Below, piece by piece: positions 43,203-53,211 of a DNA stretch of 64,000 nucleotides. The notes under the pieces are model-generated. The model ran no database searches. It was not told the DNA's origin and saw only the letters and a list, made by a program, of their open reading frames with translations. Made by a program: the position numbers and the translations under genes. Source of the DNA: UBA4742 sp963773335 (GTDB lineage: Bacteria > Actinomycetota > Acidimicrobiia > Acidimicrobiales > Acidimicrobilacustridaceae); assembly GCA_963773335.1 (NCBI GenBank), contig CAVZAT010000004.1, positions 1-64,000 on the forward strand, given 5' to 3'. The number at the start of each line of letters is the position of its first letter. Position 1 is the stretch's first letter.

Positions 43203-43882
43203 TCAGCCCACCAGGGCGGTGCGCTCCTCGAGCTCGAGGCGGCGGAAGGCGCGACGGGCGTCGGTGCGCTCGAGCACGGCGGCCTCGAGCTCCTCGGCTC
43301 CCAGGGTCCGGTCGGGTCCGGCCAGGGCCGCCGCTGCGGCGCGCATGGCCCCGACCAGATCGAAGGTGTCGGCCCACGCCTCGGTCAGGCGGGTGTTGAT
43401 GGCCTCGGCCTCGCCGCCGAGCACCGTGAAGGACTCCTCGTCCATGACGGTGCCGTCGTAGAGGATGTGGAAGAGCCGATCGTCGGCCCGGTGAGGCGCC
43501 CACCTCGGCCACCAGGATCTCGACCTCCATGGGCTTCATCTCGTGGGTGAAGATCTGACCCAGGATGGAGGCGTACTGGTTGGCCAGGCTGCGGGCGTCC
43601 ACGTCCTCGCGGCTGTAGGCGTAGCCCTTGAGATCGGCCGCGCCGCACCCCGGCGATGCGCAGCTGGTCGAACTCGTTGTACTTGCCCACCCCGGCGAAG
43701 GCGATGCGGTCGTAGATCTCCGACACCTTGCGCAGCGTGGACGACGGGTTCTCGGCGCAGATCAGGATGCCCTGGTCGTAGACCGCAGCCACCAGGCTGC
43801 GGCCCCGGGCGATGCCCTTGCGGGCGTAGTCGGCCCGGTCCTTCATGACCTGCTCGGGGGCGACGTAGAAGGGCATGCTCAT
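43203..43882 (-). CDS. prcA: 20S proteasome alpha subunit (two frameshifts)
   Basis: About 226 residues when joined. The alpha-type N terminus is MPFYVAPEQVMKDRADYARK (from the second Met), a gate segment, then GIARGRSLVAAVYDQGILIC and SEIYDRIAFAGVGKYNEFDQ. There is no catalytic Thr. Single extra bases disturb it near 43645 and 43493. The start overlaps the prcB stop as ATGA. The alpha rings cap the beta rings and receive substrates from ARC. Confidence 0.94.
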
Positions 43883-44729
43883 CGCGGATCGTCTCCCGAG
43901 TCGTCGGAGGTCTCGGGTATCCGCGAGGGTGCCAGTCCCTCGCGGGCGGACAGCACGTCGATGAGCGAGCCGAACCGCTCGGCGATCTCCGTCTCGGGCA
44001 CCCGGGCGAACCCCTCCGCGGTGATGGTGGCCATGGTCGGGTAGATCCCGCGGACCAGGTCGGGGCCGCCGGTGGCCGAGTCGTCGTCGGCCGCGGTGAA
44101 CAGGGCGTTGATGGCGAGGTCCAGCGCGTCCTGGCGGGCCAAGCCCTCCCGGAACCCGAGCTTGATCACCGTGCCGGCATGCAGGCTGCCCGACCCGGTG
44201 GCGGCGTAGTTGCTCTCCTCGTACCGTCCGCCGGTCACGTCGTACTGGAACAGGCGACCGGCGCTCCGGGCGACGTCGTAGCCGGCGAACAGCGGTACCA
44301 CGGCCAGGCCCTGCATGGCGGCCGGCAGGTTCGATCTGCACCATGGTGGACAGCTGGTTGGCCTTGCCGTCCAGGCTCAGCGCCGAGGCCTCCACCTTCT
44401 CGTAGTGCTCGAGCTGGAGCTGGAAGAGCTTGACCATCTCCATGGCCGGCCCGGCCGCCCCGGCGATGGCCACCCCCGAGTGTCGGTCGGCGGCGAACAC
44501 CTTCTCCATGGCCCGGTGCGAGATGAGGTTGCCGCTGGTGGCCCGGCGGTCACCGGCCATGACCACGCCGTCCGCGTAGCGGACGGCCACCACCGTGGTG
44601 CCGTGGGTGATGGTCAGCACCCCGTCCAGGCTCGGACGACGGTGCCGGCGGCTCGAGGCCGACGCGGCGCAGCAGCTCGGCGAAGCTGGGCCCCGGGTCG
44701 TCGTGGGGCGAGAACATGGGCAGGGTCAC
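43879..44729 (-). CDS. prcB: 20S proteasome beta subunit (two frameshifts)
   Basis: The repaired protein has about 283 residues. A propeptide (FSPHDDPGPSFAELLRRVGL) ends at Gly, and the mature chain starts with the catalytic Thr in HG-TTVVAVRYADGVVMAGDR. Lys33-equivalent RRATSGN and the later SGSLHAGTVIKLGF are typical. Extra bases lie in the run 44620-44623, next to the processing site, and near 44335. GTG start with a -10 box 8 nt upstream. Confidence 0.94.
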
Positions 44730-44737
44730 GGGTGCGT

Positions 44738-44743
44738 ACGCTA
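44738..44743 (-). promoter_or_regulatory. -10 box of prcB
   Basis: TAGCGT on the minus strand, 8 nt before the GTG at 44729 and just downstream of the hairpin behind pup. Confidence 0.5.
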
Positions 44744-44765
44744 CCGGCTCCCCGCCATCCCCAAC

Positions 44766-44788
44766 GTCAGTGACCCTCGGTCACTGAC
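44766..44788 (-). terminator. hairpin on the pup stop codon, possible terminator or processing site
   Basis: GTCAGTGACC and GGTCACTGAC form a perfect 10-bp stem with a 3-nt loop; the pup stop codon is inside the stem. No U run follows, so it may also stabilise the pup transcript. Confidence 0.45.
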
Positions 44789-44976
44789 CGCCCTTCTGGA
44801 CGTAGCTCCTGACGAACTCCTCGGCGTTGGTCTCGAGGACGTCGTCGATCTCGTCCAGCAGGTCGTCGAGCTCGGCCTTGATCTTCTCGCCCTTCTCCGA
44901 TGCGCGCCGGGGCCTCCTCGATCTCGGCGTCCTTCTTGGCCGGCGCCGGCTTGCGGATCTGCTCTCGTTCAGCCAT
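44781..44976 (-). CDS. pup: prokaryotic ubiquitin-like protein Pup (frameshifted)
   Basis: The repaired protein has about 65 residues. After MAEREQIRKPAPAKKDAEIE it is acidic and helical: EKGEKIKAELDDLLDEIDDV, then LETNAEEFVRSYVQKGGQ. It ends in Gly-Gly-Gln, so Dop must deamidate the Gln to Glu before PafA can attach it. A frame change near 44903 lies between EEAPAR and ASEKGEK. GGAGAGGG is the ribosome binding site. Confidence 0.95.
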
Positions 44977-45012
44977 CTGACCCTCTCCGAAGTCCTTGGG
45001 TGCTCGGCATCG

Positions 45013-46525
45013 TCAGGTGCCCAGCCTGTCGAGCAACTCCGACGATGTCTTGCAATCGGCCAACAACGTACCCACGTGAGCTTCCGTTCCGCGCGTCGGT
45101 TCCATCATCGGCACCCGTCGCAGGGGTTCGCGGCCGGTGTCGAACACCAGCGAGTCCCAGTTGGCGGCCACGATGTCGTCGGACCAGCGCTGGAGGCACT
45201 TGCCCCGGAAGTAGGCCCGGGTGTCGACCGGCGGTTCGGACACGGCGGTGGCCACCTCCTCGTCGGTGGTCAGCCGTTCGACCCCCAGGCGGTCGAACAG
45301 GGACTTGTCGGGCCGCAGGTCGTCGTACTGCAGGTCGAGGGCGGCCAGCCTGGCGTCGTCCCAGGCCAGGCCGTGGCGCTGGCGGTAGCCGTCGATCAGG
45401 CGGTACTTGGCCACCCAGTCGAGCTGGTCGGCCAGGGCCATCGGGTCGACCTCGAGGCTGGTCAGCACGTGCTCCCAGCGGCGGAGCACCTCGGCGCCCA
45501 CCGCTTCGCCCACGCACTCGAGGCCGACCGAGTCCGCGTACTTCCGCGCCCGGTCCAGCAGCTCCCACTGGACCTCGAGGGCGGTGACCGTGGTGCCGTC
45601 ACCAGCTCCAACGGGCACGCTCAGGTCGAGGTCGTAGGAGACCTGGCGCATGGCCCACACCGGGGTGTTGAAGCTGAACTGGCGGGGCAGCGCGTCGTCC
45701 TCGATCATGGCCAGCACGATGGCGGTGGTGCCCACCTTCAGGAAGGTCGAGACCTCCGACAGGTTGGCGTCGCCCACGATCACGTGCAGCCGCCGGTACT
45801 TGGTGGCGTCGCAGTGAGGCTCGTCGCGGGTGTTGACGATGGGGCGCTTGAGCGTGGTCTCGAGCCCGACCTCCTCCTCGAAGAAGTCGGCCCGCTGGGT
45901 CAGCTGGAACGGGATCTGCTCGTGGTCGGCGCCGGGGGCCTCGCATCCCACCTTGCCCGATCCGGTGAAGATCTGGCGGGTGATGAAGTGGGCCATCACA
46001 TGGGTCACGATCCGCCCGAAGGGCAGCTGGCGATCCACCAGGTAGTTCTCGTGGCAGCCGTAGCTGTTGCCCTTGCCGTCGGAGTTGTTCTTGTAGACGA
46101 CGATCTCCTGGCCCTCGGGCAGCACTCGCCGGGCCGCCTCCATGGAGCGTCGGGCGATGAGCTCGGCGGCCCGGTCGAACACCACCACGGACCGGGCGTC
46201 CGCGCACTCCGGGGTGGACAGCTCGGGGTGGGCGTGGTCGACGTAGTAGCGGGCGCCGTTGGTCAGCACGGCGTTGACCAGGTGGGTCTCGACCTCGGGA
46301 GGCATCGATCCGACCGGCGTGGTGCCGCGGGCGTCGTTGCCCGGCGATCTCGTCCTCGAAGTCCCACCCGACGTTGGGCACCGCCGCTGGCGCCTCGGAC
46401 CGGCGGGTCTCGTTCAGGTAGGCGTTGATCAGCATCGACGAGGCCGCGATCGGGTTCGACTCGGCCACGCCGCGGATCAGGATCCCGTACTCGGTCTCGA
46501 TGCCGCAGATCTTGGGGATGGCCAC
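45013..46525 (-). CDS. dop: Pup deamidase/depupylase Dop (frameshifted)
   Basis: About 504 residues when joined, as usual for Dop. It deamidates Pup and removes Pup from substrates. It shares the glutamine-synthetase-like fold with PafA: KICGIETEYGILIRG with the catalytic Asp further on, YKNNSDGKGNSYGCHENYLV, VNTRDEPHCDATKYRRLHVI and the C-terminal RDPA-type region. The break is an extra base near 46341, between DFEDEIAG and NDARGTTPVGSMPPEVE, which lies in the Dop-specific loop. GTG start. Confidence 0.95.
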
Positions 46526-46531
46526 GCGATG

Positions 46532-46537
46532 ACCTTA
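46532..46537 (-). promoter_or_regulatory. -10 box of dop
   Basis: TAAGGT on the minus strand, 6 nt before the GTG at 46525. Confidence 0.55.
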
Positions 46538-46641
46538 TCGGCGGGTGGGTGTCGGGCCGTGGTCAAGTCGGAGACCCGACCCCGGTCCTGAAGGCCTGCC
46601 ACTCGGTGGCCCGTCCGCTGGCACGGACGTCGGGTGGGGCA

Positions 46642-47490
46642 CTAGTGCGGGATCTGCAGCGACTCGGTGAAGGCGTCGAGGGCGCCCTGGGCGGACGGTG
46701 GACCGGCCGCGGCGATGATGTAGAAGCCGTGTGGTGACACGACGACGGTCCCCCGCACCATCGTCCCGGACGTTCCCGTCACCGAGAACTTCTCGGCCTT
46801 GAACCCCTCGACCGTGGTCGGCGTCCGCTCGTGGAAGTTGCCCGGGTAGTCCCGGTTGAAGCTGTCGATCCCGCCGTTCAGGGCCCCGGTCGCGTCGAGA
46901 TGGGCACCGGGGACGAGTGGCGCGACGGTCACGAAGTAGGAAATGCCTGACGCGGCTGCCTCCCAGGAGGTGCCGGCGGCGGTGCTGCGGGTCGGCCGGA
47001 CGGAACTGCCAGCGGTCGGGCTGGTCGGGAAGTCGGCGCCGACCGACCCATCCGGGGCCACCCATCGCGCCGATCCCGGCGGCACGGTCGAGCCGGTCTG
47101 GCTGCCGACGACGATGTCGCCGCTGTGGCCGAACAGGGTGACGGCCAAGAGAAGGCCACCGATGACCAGCACGCCGGCCACCACCAGGCCGGCGATCACG
47201 AACGAGACGACCGTCGCGCCCGAGCGTGGCGGCTTCGGGGGCGGGTGGCCGTTGGTCGAGAGCCCTGGAGCGATCGGGGGCGGACCCCACTGCGGTGCCC
47301 CGACGCCCGGAGCCATCCCGGTCGGCTGGCCGACCGGCGCCGCCCAGTCCGCGGTCTCTCCGAAGCGCGGCGAGGGCAGGTCACGCCAGTCGGGGTCCGG
47401 CGGCTTCAGCCCGTCGGGGTCGAAACCGCACACGCGGCACCAGTCCCACTCGCCCTGCACCTCGGAATGACACCGTGGACACACCGGCAT
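46642..47490 (-). CDS. zinc-ribbon membrane protein with extracytoplasmic domain
   Basis: The 282-residue protein starts with a zinc ribbon (CPRCHSEVQGEWDWCRVCG, residues 4-22), a Pro-rich linker to about residue 85, one transmembrane helix (about 90-115) and an outer domain of about 165 residues containing FNRDYPGNFHERTPTTVEGF. It lies between arc and dop, where mycobacteria have unrelated genes. Its function is unknown. Confidence 0.72.
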   Translation of the reverse strand: MPVCPRCHSEVQGEWDWCRVCGFDPDGLKPPDPDWRDLPSPRFGETADWAAPVGQPTGMAPGVGAPQWGPPPIAPGLSTNGHPPPKPPRSGATVVSFVIAGLVVAGVLVIGGLLLAVTLFGHSGDIVVGSQTGSTVPPGSARWVAPDGSVGADFPTSPTAGSSVRPTRSTAAGTSWEAAASGISYFVTVAPLVPGAHLDATGALNGGIDSFNRDYPGNFHERTPTTVEGFKAEKFSVTGTSGTMVRGTVVVSPHGFYIIAAAGPPSAQGALDAFTESLQIPH

Positions 47491-47514
47491 GGACGCGCCC
47501 CCAGCGCCGTCGGC

Positions 47515-49298
47515 CTACAGGTACTGCCCGGTGGCCACCCGCTCGATGGCCCGGCCGCCGGTGGCGTCGGCGTCGTCGCGCTTGATGAGGGTGCGGACAT
47601 AGATGATGCGCTCGCCCTTCTTGCCCGAGATCTTCGCCCAGTCGTCGGGGTTGGTGGTGTTGGGCAGGTCCTCGTGCTCCTTGTACTCCTGGTGGATCGA
47701 CTCGATGAGGTCGTTCACGCAGATGCCCGGGTTGCCGCGGTCGATCAGCCGCTTGATGGCGAGCTTCTTGGCCCGGCGCACGATGTTCTCGATCATGGCG
47801 CCCGACGAGAAGTCCTTGAAGTACATGACCTCCTTGTCGCCGTTCTGGTAGGTCACCTCCAGGAACTGGTTGGCCTCGTCGTCGCGGTACATCTCGGCCA
47901 CGGTCTGCTCGATCATGGCCCGCACCGCCTTGTCCCGATCGCCACCGCCCAGCGAGGCCACCTCGCCCTCGTCGAGCGGCAGGTCGGACTCGAGGTAGCG
48001 GGCGAAGATCTGCGCGGCCGCCTCCTCGTTCGGGCGCTCGATCTTGATCTTCACGTCGAGCCGTCCCGGGCGCAGGATGGCCGGGTCGATCAGGTCCTCA
48101 CGGTTGGAGGCACCGATCACGATCACGTTCTTGAGCGTCTCGACCCCGTCGATCTCGGCCAGCAGCTGGGGGACGATGGTCGACTCCATGTCCGAGCTGA
48201 TGCCGGTGCCGCGGGTGCGGAACAGCGAGTCCATCTCGTCGAAGAAGACGATGACGGGCCAGCCTTCCTCGCTCTTCTCGCGGGCCCGCTGGAAGACAAG
48301 GCGGATCTGGCGCTCGGTCTCGCCCACGTACTTGTTCAGCAGCTCGGGGCCCTTGATGTTGAGGAAGTAGCTGCGGGCCTGGCGGTCACCGCTGACCTCG
48401 GCCACCTTCTTGGCCAGCGAGTTGGCCACCGCCTTGGCGATGAGCGTCTTGCCGCAACCCGGCGGGCCGTAGAGCAGGATGCCCTTGGGGGCAGGCAGCC
48501 GGTAGTCGGCGAACAGGTCGTGGTGGACGAACGGCAGCTCGACGGCGTCGGTGATCTGCTCGATCTGGCTGATCGAGGCCGCCCACGTCGTCGTAGGAGA
48601 TGTCGGGCACCTCCTCGAGGACCAGCTCCTCCACCTCGGGGCGGGGCAGGACTTCGAGCAGCAGGCCCGAGCGCATGTCCTGGAGCACCGAGTCGCCGGC
48701 GCGGATCTTGGTGCCCTTGAGGACGTCGGCCAGCTCGGCCACCCGCTCCTCGTCGGCTCGGCCCACGATCATGGCCCGGTCGCCGTCGCTCGAGCAGCTC
48801 CTTGAAGGTGACCACCTCGCCGGTCAGCTCGGGGGTGCGGGCCAGCACCACGTTGAGCGACTCGTTGAGCACCACCTCGGCACCCCGGGTCAGGTCGTCG
48901 CCGGTGAGGTCGGGGTGGACCGAGACCCGCATCTTGCGACCACCGGAGAAGACGTCGACCGTGCCGTCGTCGTTGGTGCCCAGCAGGGTGCCGTAGGCCG
49001 ACGGTGGCTGGGTCAGCTTCTCGACCTCGTCGCGCAGCGCGGCGATGTGCTCGCGGGCCTCGCGCAGGGTGTAGGTCAGCTTCTCGTTCTGCGAGACGGC
49101 CTGGGCCAGTTGGCCCTTGCTCTCGAGCAGGCGCTCCTCGAGGGTGCGCACCCGTTTGGGGGCGTCGGCCAGCCGTCGTCGCAGCGAGGCCACCTCCTCC
49201 TCGAGCAACCTGGCCTGGTCACGCAGCTCGGTCAGCTCACCCGATGGGTCGGGAGCGTCGAGCGGTCCATCTTCGCGGCCTTCGTTGACGGGGATCAC
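47515..49298 (-). CDS. arc: proteasome-associated AAA ATPase ARC/Mpa (two frameshifts)
   Basis: The repaired protein has about 593 residues. The N-terminal coiled coil (about 20-95; LRDQARLLEEEVASLRRRLA) binds Pup. Two OB domains follow, then the AAA domain with Walker A GPPGCGKTLIAKAV, Walker B VIVFFDEMDSLF and arginine finger SNREDLIDPAILRPGRLD. The end GQYL docks in the alpha ring of the proteasome. Extra bases lie near 48791 and 48576. GTG start; the purine-rich GGAGGAG runs up to it, so a slightly different start is possible. Confidence 0.95.
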
Positions 49299-49521
49299 CT
49301 CCTCCGCGATCGTGATCGGACCCTACACCGGGCCCCGCGGAGATCGGCGGAGCACGACCCGATTTGCCCGCGATCCTCGCTCCGTAGCACGCTCGCGCGC
49401 CTACCGATTTCCCCTGTATCACCCGGGTTTATTGCCGACAGGTGACTACACTGATTCGAGCAGGTGCCCCTCGGCACCCGATCTCGCCCCCCACCATCAC
49501 TCGAGAGAGGTACGGCGCACC

Positions 49522-49758
49522 ATGAAGGTCTGGATCGATCAGGATCTCTGCACCGGCGACGGGCTCTGTGAAGAGATCGCCCCCGACGTGTTCACGCTGC
49601 TCGATGACGGGCTGGCGTACGTCAAGGAGGGCGACAAGGTCTTCTCGAACCCCGGCGGCGCCGAGGGCCTGGCCAACGTGCCCTCCGGGCAGGACGAGGC
49701 CGTCATCGAGTCCGCCGAGGAGTGCCCCGGCGAGTGCATCTTCATCGAGATCGAGTAG
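49522..49758 (+). CDS. ferredoxin
   Basis: The 78-residue protein has cysteines in DLCTGDGLCEE (two, five residues apart) and EECPGECI (two, three apart), as in small [3Fe-4S] or [4Fe-4S] ferredoxins of actinobacteria that feed cytochromes P450 and other enzymes. GAGAGAGG is the ribosome binding site. The leader (from about 49459, -10 box TACACT at 49447-49452) has a hairpin GGTGCC/GGCACC at 49463-49478. It is divergent from arc, a usual position in actinobacteria. Confidence 0.88.
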   Translation: MKVWIDQDLCTGDGLCEEIAPDVFTLLDDGLAYVKEGDKVFSNPGGAEGLANVPSGQDEAVIESAEECPGECIFIEIE

Positions 49759-49785
49759 CCGCCTGCGCCGCGCGATGATCTGGGG

Positions 49786-50304
49786 GTGAACGAGCCGTCG
49801 AGCGGTCGGCTGCTGATCGCCGGGCCCAGCCTGGGCGACGCCAACTTCGATCGAACCATCGTCTACCTGCTCGAGCACGGACCAGGCGGGTCACTGGGCG
49901 TGGTGATCAACCGGCCCAGCGAGTTCGAGGTGGCCCGGGCCCTGCCCGGCTGGGCCGATGTGGTCGGGCCTCCTGCGGTCGTGTTCAGCGGGGGTCCGGT
50001 GGAAGCCGGCGTGGCCATCGGCCTGGCCCGGTTCCACGATCCCGCCGCGGGCGTCGGGTCGGTCGATCTGAGCCTGGGCCCCGAGTCGGTGGACGGCGGC
50101 ATCGAGGTGGCCCGGATCTTCGTGGGCTACTCGGGCTGGGGCGGCGGCCAACTCGACCACGAGCTGCAGGCCGGGGCGTGGTTCGTGGTCGACGCCGAAC
50201 CCAGCGACCTGTTCAGTGCCGCGCCCGAGAACATGTGGGGTGCCGTCCTGTCGCGCCAACAGGCCCGTTCCGCCATGGCCGACTCGAATCCGTCCTGGAA
50301 CTGA
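49786..50304 (+). CDS. YqgE/AlgH-family protein
   Basis: This 172-residue protein shows the UPF0301 motifs GRLLIAGPSLGDANFDRTIV, LEHGPGGSLGVVINRPSE, SGGPV and ARIFVGYSGWGGGQLDHEL. The family is widespread and structurally known, but has no settled biochemical role. GTG start at 49786, 27 bases after the ferredoxin, so both are probably one transcript. Confidence 0.9.
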   Translation: MNEPSSGRLLIAGPSLGDANFDRTIVYLLEHGPGGSLGVVINRPSEFEVARALPGWADVVGPPAVVFSGGPVEAGVAIGLARFHDPAAGVGSVDLSLGPESVDGGIEVARIFVGYSGWGGGQLDHELQAGAWFVVDAEPSDLFSAAPENMWGAVLSRQQARSAMADSNPSWN

Positions 50305-51467
50305 TCACGCGCAGCCCTGGGTGGAGACCGGTGCGGCGTGGGGCTGGGCCAGCACGGCCCGCAGCTCTGACGGAGCCAGCGCGTAGGCCAGGTTGGACTG
50401 GTCGGTCGACACCGCGAAGGCCACCCCCACCACCTGGCCCGCGCCGTCCACCACCGCGGCGCCCGAGTCGCCCTGAGCCAGCACCGAGGCCAGCTCCAGC
50501 ACCTGGCGGTCCACCTGGTTGCGACCGTAGATGTCGTTGCTGGTCGCGGTGATCTGGCGCGTGATCTGGAAGGGCGCCACCCGCAGCGGCGACCCGCCGG
50601 GATGGCCGAACACGCCGCCGCGCTGGCCCACGGTCGGGACTGGACAGGGTGAGCGCCGGCCGATCCAGATGGGGCACCGACAACAGCGCCAGGTCGCGCT
50701 CGGGGTCGTAGACCACCACCCGCGCCCTCAGACGGTGCCCGTCATCGCGGACCACGGTGCTGGAAGGCTCGCCGGCCACCACGTGGGCGTTGGTGACGAT
50801 CAGGTCCGGACCCACGGCAAATCCGGATCCGTCGAGGATCCGCTGGCAGGAGATGCCCTCCACCTTGACCACGGACCGAGCCACGCTGGCTTCGGTGGCC
50901 GGGGCCAGGCCGGTGACGGCGGGGGGCGGGATGGGGGACCCGCTCGGGTCGAGTTCGCTGATGACCGCCGGGAACTGACTGGGCCCGACCAGGGTCTCCA
51001 CCATCTGCGACGCGTCGGGGGCGGTGGGCAGGTGCTCGGCGAAGGCTCGGGCGATGCGCGAGTGGGCGGTGAGGTCCGCGGGCCAGCCCTCGATCGCGGC
51101 CACCAACGGCAACAGCAGCCAGATGAGGGCGCACACCCCGACCAGCCCGGCCAGCGCACCCAGCAGGCGGTCGACCCGCACCACCGCAGCCGATCGGGGA
51201 CGAGGAGCGAAGCGCACCCCGAGGGCGAGACCCGACGGTCTGTCCCAGCACGGCGCCGGCCAGCACCACGGCCAGGGCCACCAGGATCAGCTGGCCCCGC
51301 GCTGATCCCCCGAGGCGGTCGAGCACCCAGGGCAGCAACTTGATGCCGAGCACCAGCCCGGCGGCCAGCCCGATCCACGACAGCACGCGGGTGGTGAAGC
51401 CCAGGCGGTAGCCCGCCACCACGGCCGCGATGGCCATCGCCACCAGCGCCAGGTCGAGGGCGTTCAT
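50305..51467 (-). CDS. marP: MarP-type membrane serine protease (two frameshifts)
   Basis: About 387 residues when joined. Four N-terminal membrane helices of the CvpA kind (MNALDLALVAMAIAAVVAGY, VLSWIGLAAGLVLG) precede a periplasmic trypsin-like domain. The triad is visible: His in IVTNAHVVAG, Asp in DPERDLALLSV, Ser in AQGDSGAAVVD. Mycobacterial MarP is needed for acid resistance. Frame changes lie near 51233 and 50640. It starts ten bases after trmI. Confidence 0.88.
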
Positions 51468-51477
51468 CCCTCCAGCA

Positions 51478-52258
51478 TCAACGACCGACCAGCCGAGCGT
51501 GGGTCAGGAACCCGGTGTGGGCCACCATTCGGTGATCGGGGCGCACCGACTGGCCCTCGATGTGCCAGCTGCGCTGGAGCACCTCCAGGGTCTCGGCCAT
51601 GGCGAAGGGGGCCTCGTCGAGTGCCTCGCGCAGCTGGGTCGCCTGGGTGATGCTCGGGGTGTAGGCCAGCAACAGCCCGCCCGGGGCGAGCGCGTCGAGG
51701 GCGTGGGGCACGACCCGCCAGGGCTCGGGCAGGTCCAGCACGATGCGGTCGAAGGGCTCGGGTCCGGCCTCGATGCCGTCGTAGCAGTCCCGGATCTCGA
51801 CCTCGGTAGCGCGCCAGCGCGTCCTCGCCCAGGAAAGCAGCCACGTTGGTGCGCGCCCGGTTGGCGAAGTCCTCGCGCAGCTCGTAGCCCGTGATGGTGG
51901 CGCCGGCCCGCAGCATCGTCATGGACAGTGCCCCGGAACCGACACCGGACTCGAGCACGCGCACCCCGGGGGTGATGTCGGCCAGCAGCAGGATCGGGCC
52001 GAGATCCTTGGGGTAGATGACCTGCGCGCCGCGGGGCATCTTCAAGATGAAGTCCGACAGCGTCGGGCGCAGCACCCGGTAGCCCTGCCCCGCGTCGAGC
52101 GCACCGTGAGCCCTTCGGGCTGGCCCGACGATGTCGGCGTGGGCCACGAACCCGGCGTGGGAGTGGAACTCGCCCCCCTCGGTCAGGACCACCAGGTAGC
52201 GCCGGTTCTTGCTGTCGGTCAGCAGGACGCGCTCGCCCACCCGCAGCGGCGCGCTCAC
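51478..52258 (-). CDS. trmI: tRNA (adenine-58-N1) methyltransferase TrmI (three frame changes)
   Basis: About 260 residues. It methylates N1 of A58 in the tRNA T-loop. The N-terminal barrel (RVGERVLLTDSKNRRYLVVL) is followed by MPRGAQVIYPKDLGPILLLA, the SAM motif VLESGVGSGALSMTML, and FDRIVLDLPEPWRVV. Two compensating single-base changes near 52127 and 52090 leave the frame open but garble about 12 residues (expected QPEGLTVRSTRG). A third near 51811 breaks the frame. GTG overlaps the ttuA stop. trmI is near arc in mycobacteria too (Rv2118c). Confidence 0.92.
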
Positions 52259-53211
52259 GGGCGGCGGGCCGTGCTGAGCACCACCGGCACCGGCCCGGGC
52301 CCCGGGGCACGGCCCCCGGCCCGCTCGACCAGGCGGCAGAAGGCGCAGCGCTCGGCGGTCGTCGGCGACCCGCAGGACGGGCAGGGATGCAGCGCGTCCT
52401 GGTCGAGCGTCGCTTCGGCCCGGAACCGCTCCGAGGCCCGGCTGAGGAAGCCGAAGTAGAAGTCGTGCTTGGATCCCGGCGAGGTGAGCTCGATGGCGTT
52501 GAGGGCGTCCTTGTAGCCCAGGTGCTTGTTGCCGACGGCCATCGGGCACTCCTCGACGATGTAGTCGATGCCCCGCACGACGCAGTAGGCGGCCATCTCG
52601 CGCTCACCCAGGCGGACCAGCGGCTTGACCTTGCGGGGGAACCCGTTGGCCGCAGCCAGCACCGGGAGCTGGCGGCCCAGGTACTCGGTGTGCCAGCGCA
52701 GCACGTTGCCGAACAGCACGGCCGCCTCGTCGTCGAGGTTGTGGCCGGTGGCGATCACGTCGTAGCCGCCTTCGAGTGCCGCCCGATCGAACAGGTGGCG
52801 CTTGGACAGCCCACAGGCCGAGCACGGCACCCGACGGGCTGCCTTGGCCCCGCCGGGGATGTCGTAGCCGTAGTCGGCGGGAAGGTCGATCTCGATCAAC
52901 TCGGCGCCACGGGAGTCGGCGAAGGCTCGGGCGTAGCCGTGGGAGGCGTCGCTGTAGTCGCCGATGCCCAGACCCAGGTAGAGCCCGTCGGCCTGATGGC
53001 CGAGCTCCAGCAGCAGGTCCCACAGCGCCAGGGAGTCCTTGCCCCCGGACACCGCCACCAGGATCCGCTCGCCGTCGGCGATCATGTCGAACTCGGCGAT
53101 GGCCTTGGCCACCTGGTCCCGGCACAGCTTGAGGAAGTGCTCGGCGCAGAAGTTGGCGTTGTGCCGGCGGATGTCGATGATGGCCGGCTGGCGACAGACC
53201 CGGCACCTCAC
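52255..53211 (-). CDS. ttuA: tRNA 2-thiolation enzyme TtuA
   Basis: The 318-residue protein follows Thermus TtuA closely: N-terminal zinc site CRVCRQPAIID with CAEHFL, PP-loop VAVSGGKDSLALWDLLLELG (about 52-71), the [4Fe-4S] and catalytic cysteine region VPCSACGLSKRHLF, ATGHNLDDEAAVLFGN, and a C-terminal zinc ribbon CPSCGSPTTAERCAFC. TtuA forms 2-thioribothymidine at position 54, using sulfur from TtuB. The gene overlaps the ttuB-like gene and trmI by four bases each. Confidence 0.93.
   Translation of the reverse strand: MRCRVCRQPAIIDIRRHNANFCAEHFLKLCRDQVAKAIAEFDMIADGERILVAVSGGKDSLALWDLLLELGHQADGLYLGLGIGDYSDASHGYARAFADSRGAELIEIDLPADYGYDIPGGAKAARRVPCSACGLSKRHLFDRAALEGGYDVIATGHNLDDEAAVLFGNVLRWHTEYLGRQLPVLAAANGFPRKVKPLVRLGEREMAAYCVVRGIDYIVEECPMAVGNKHLGYKDALNAIELTSPGSKHDFYFGFLSRASERFRAEATLDQDALHPCPSCGSPTTAERCAFCRLVERAGGRAPGPGPVPVVLSTARRP

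Noticed and set aside
44766..44788. Classical intrinsic terminator after pup
   Set aside because: The stem is strong but no U run follows; kept only as a possible terminator or processing site.
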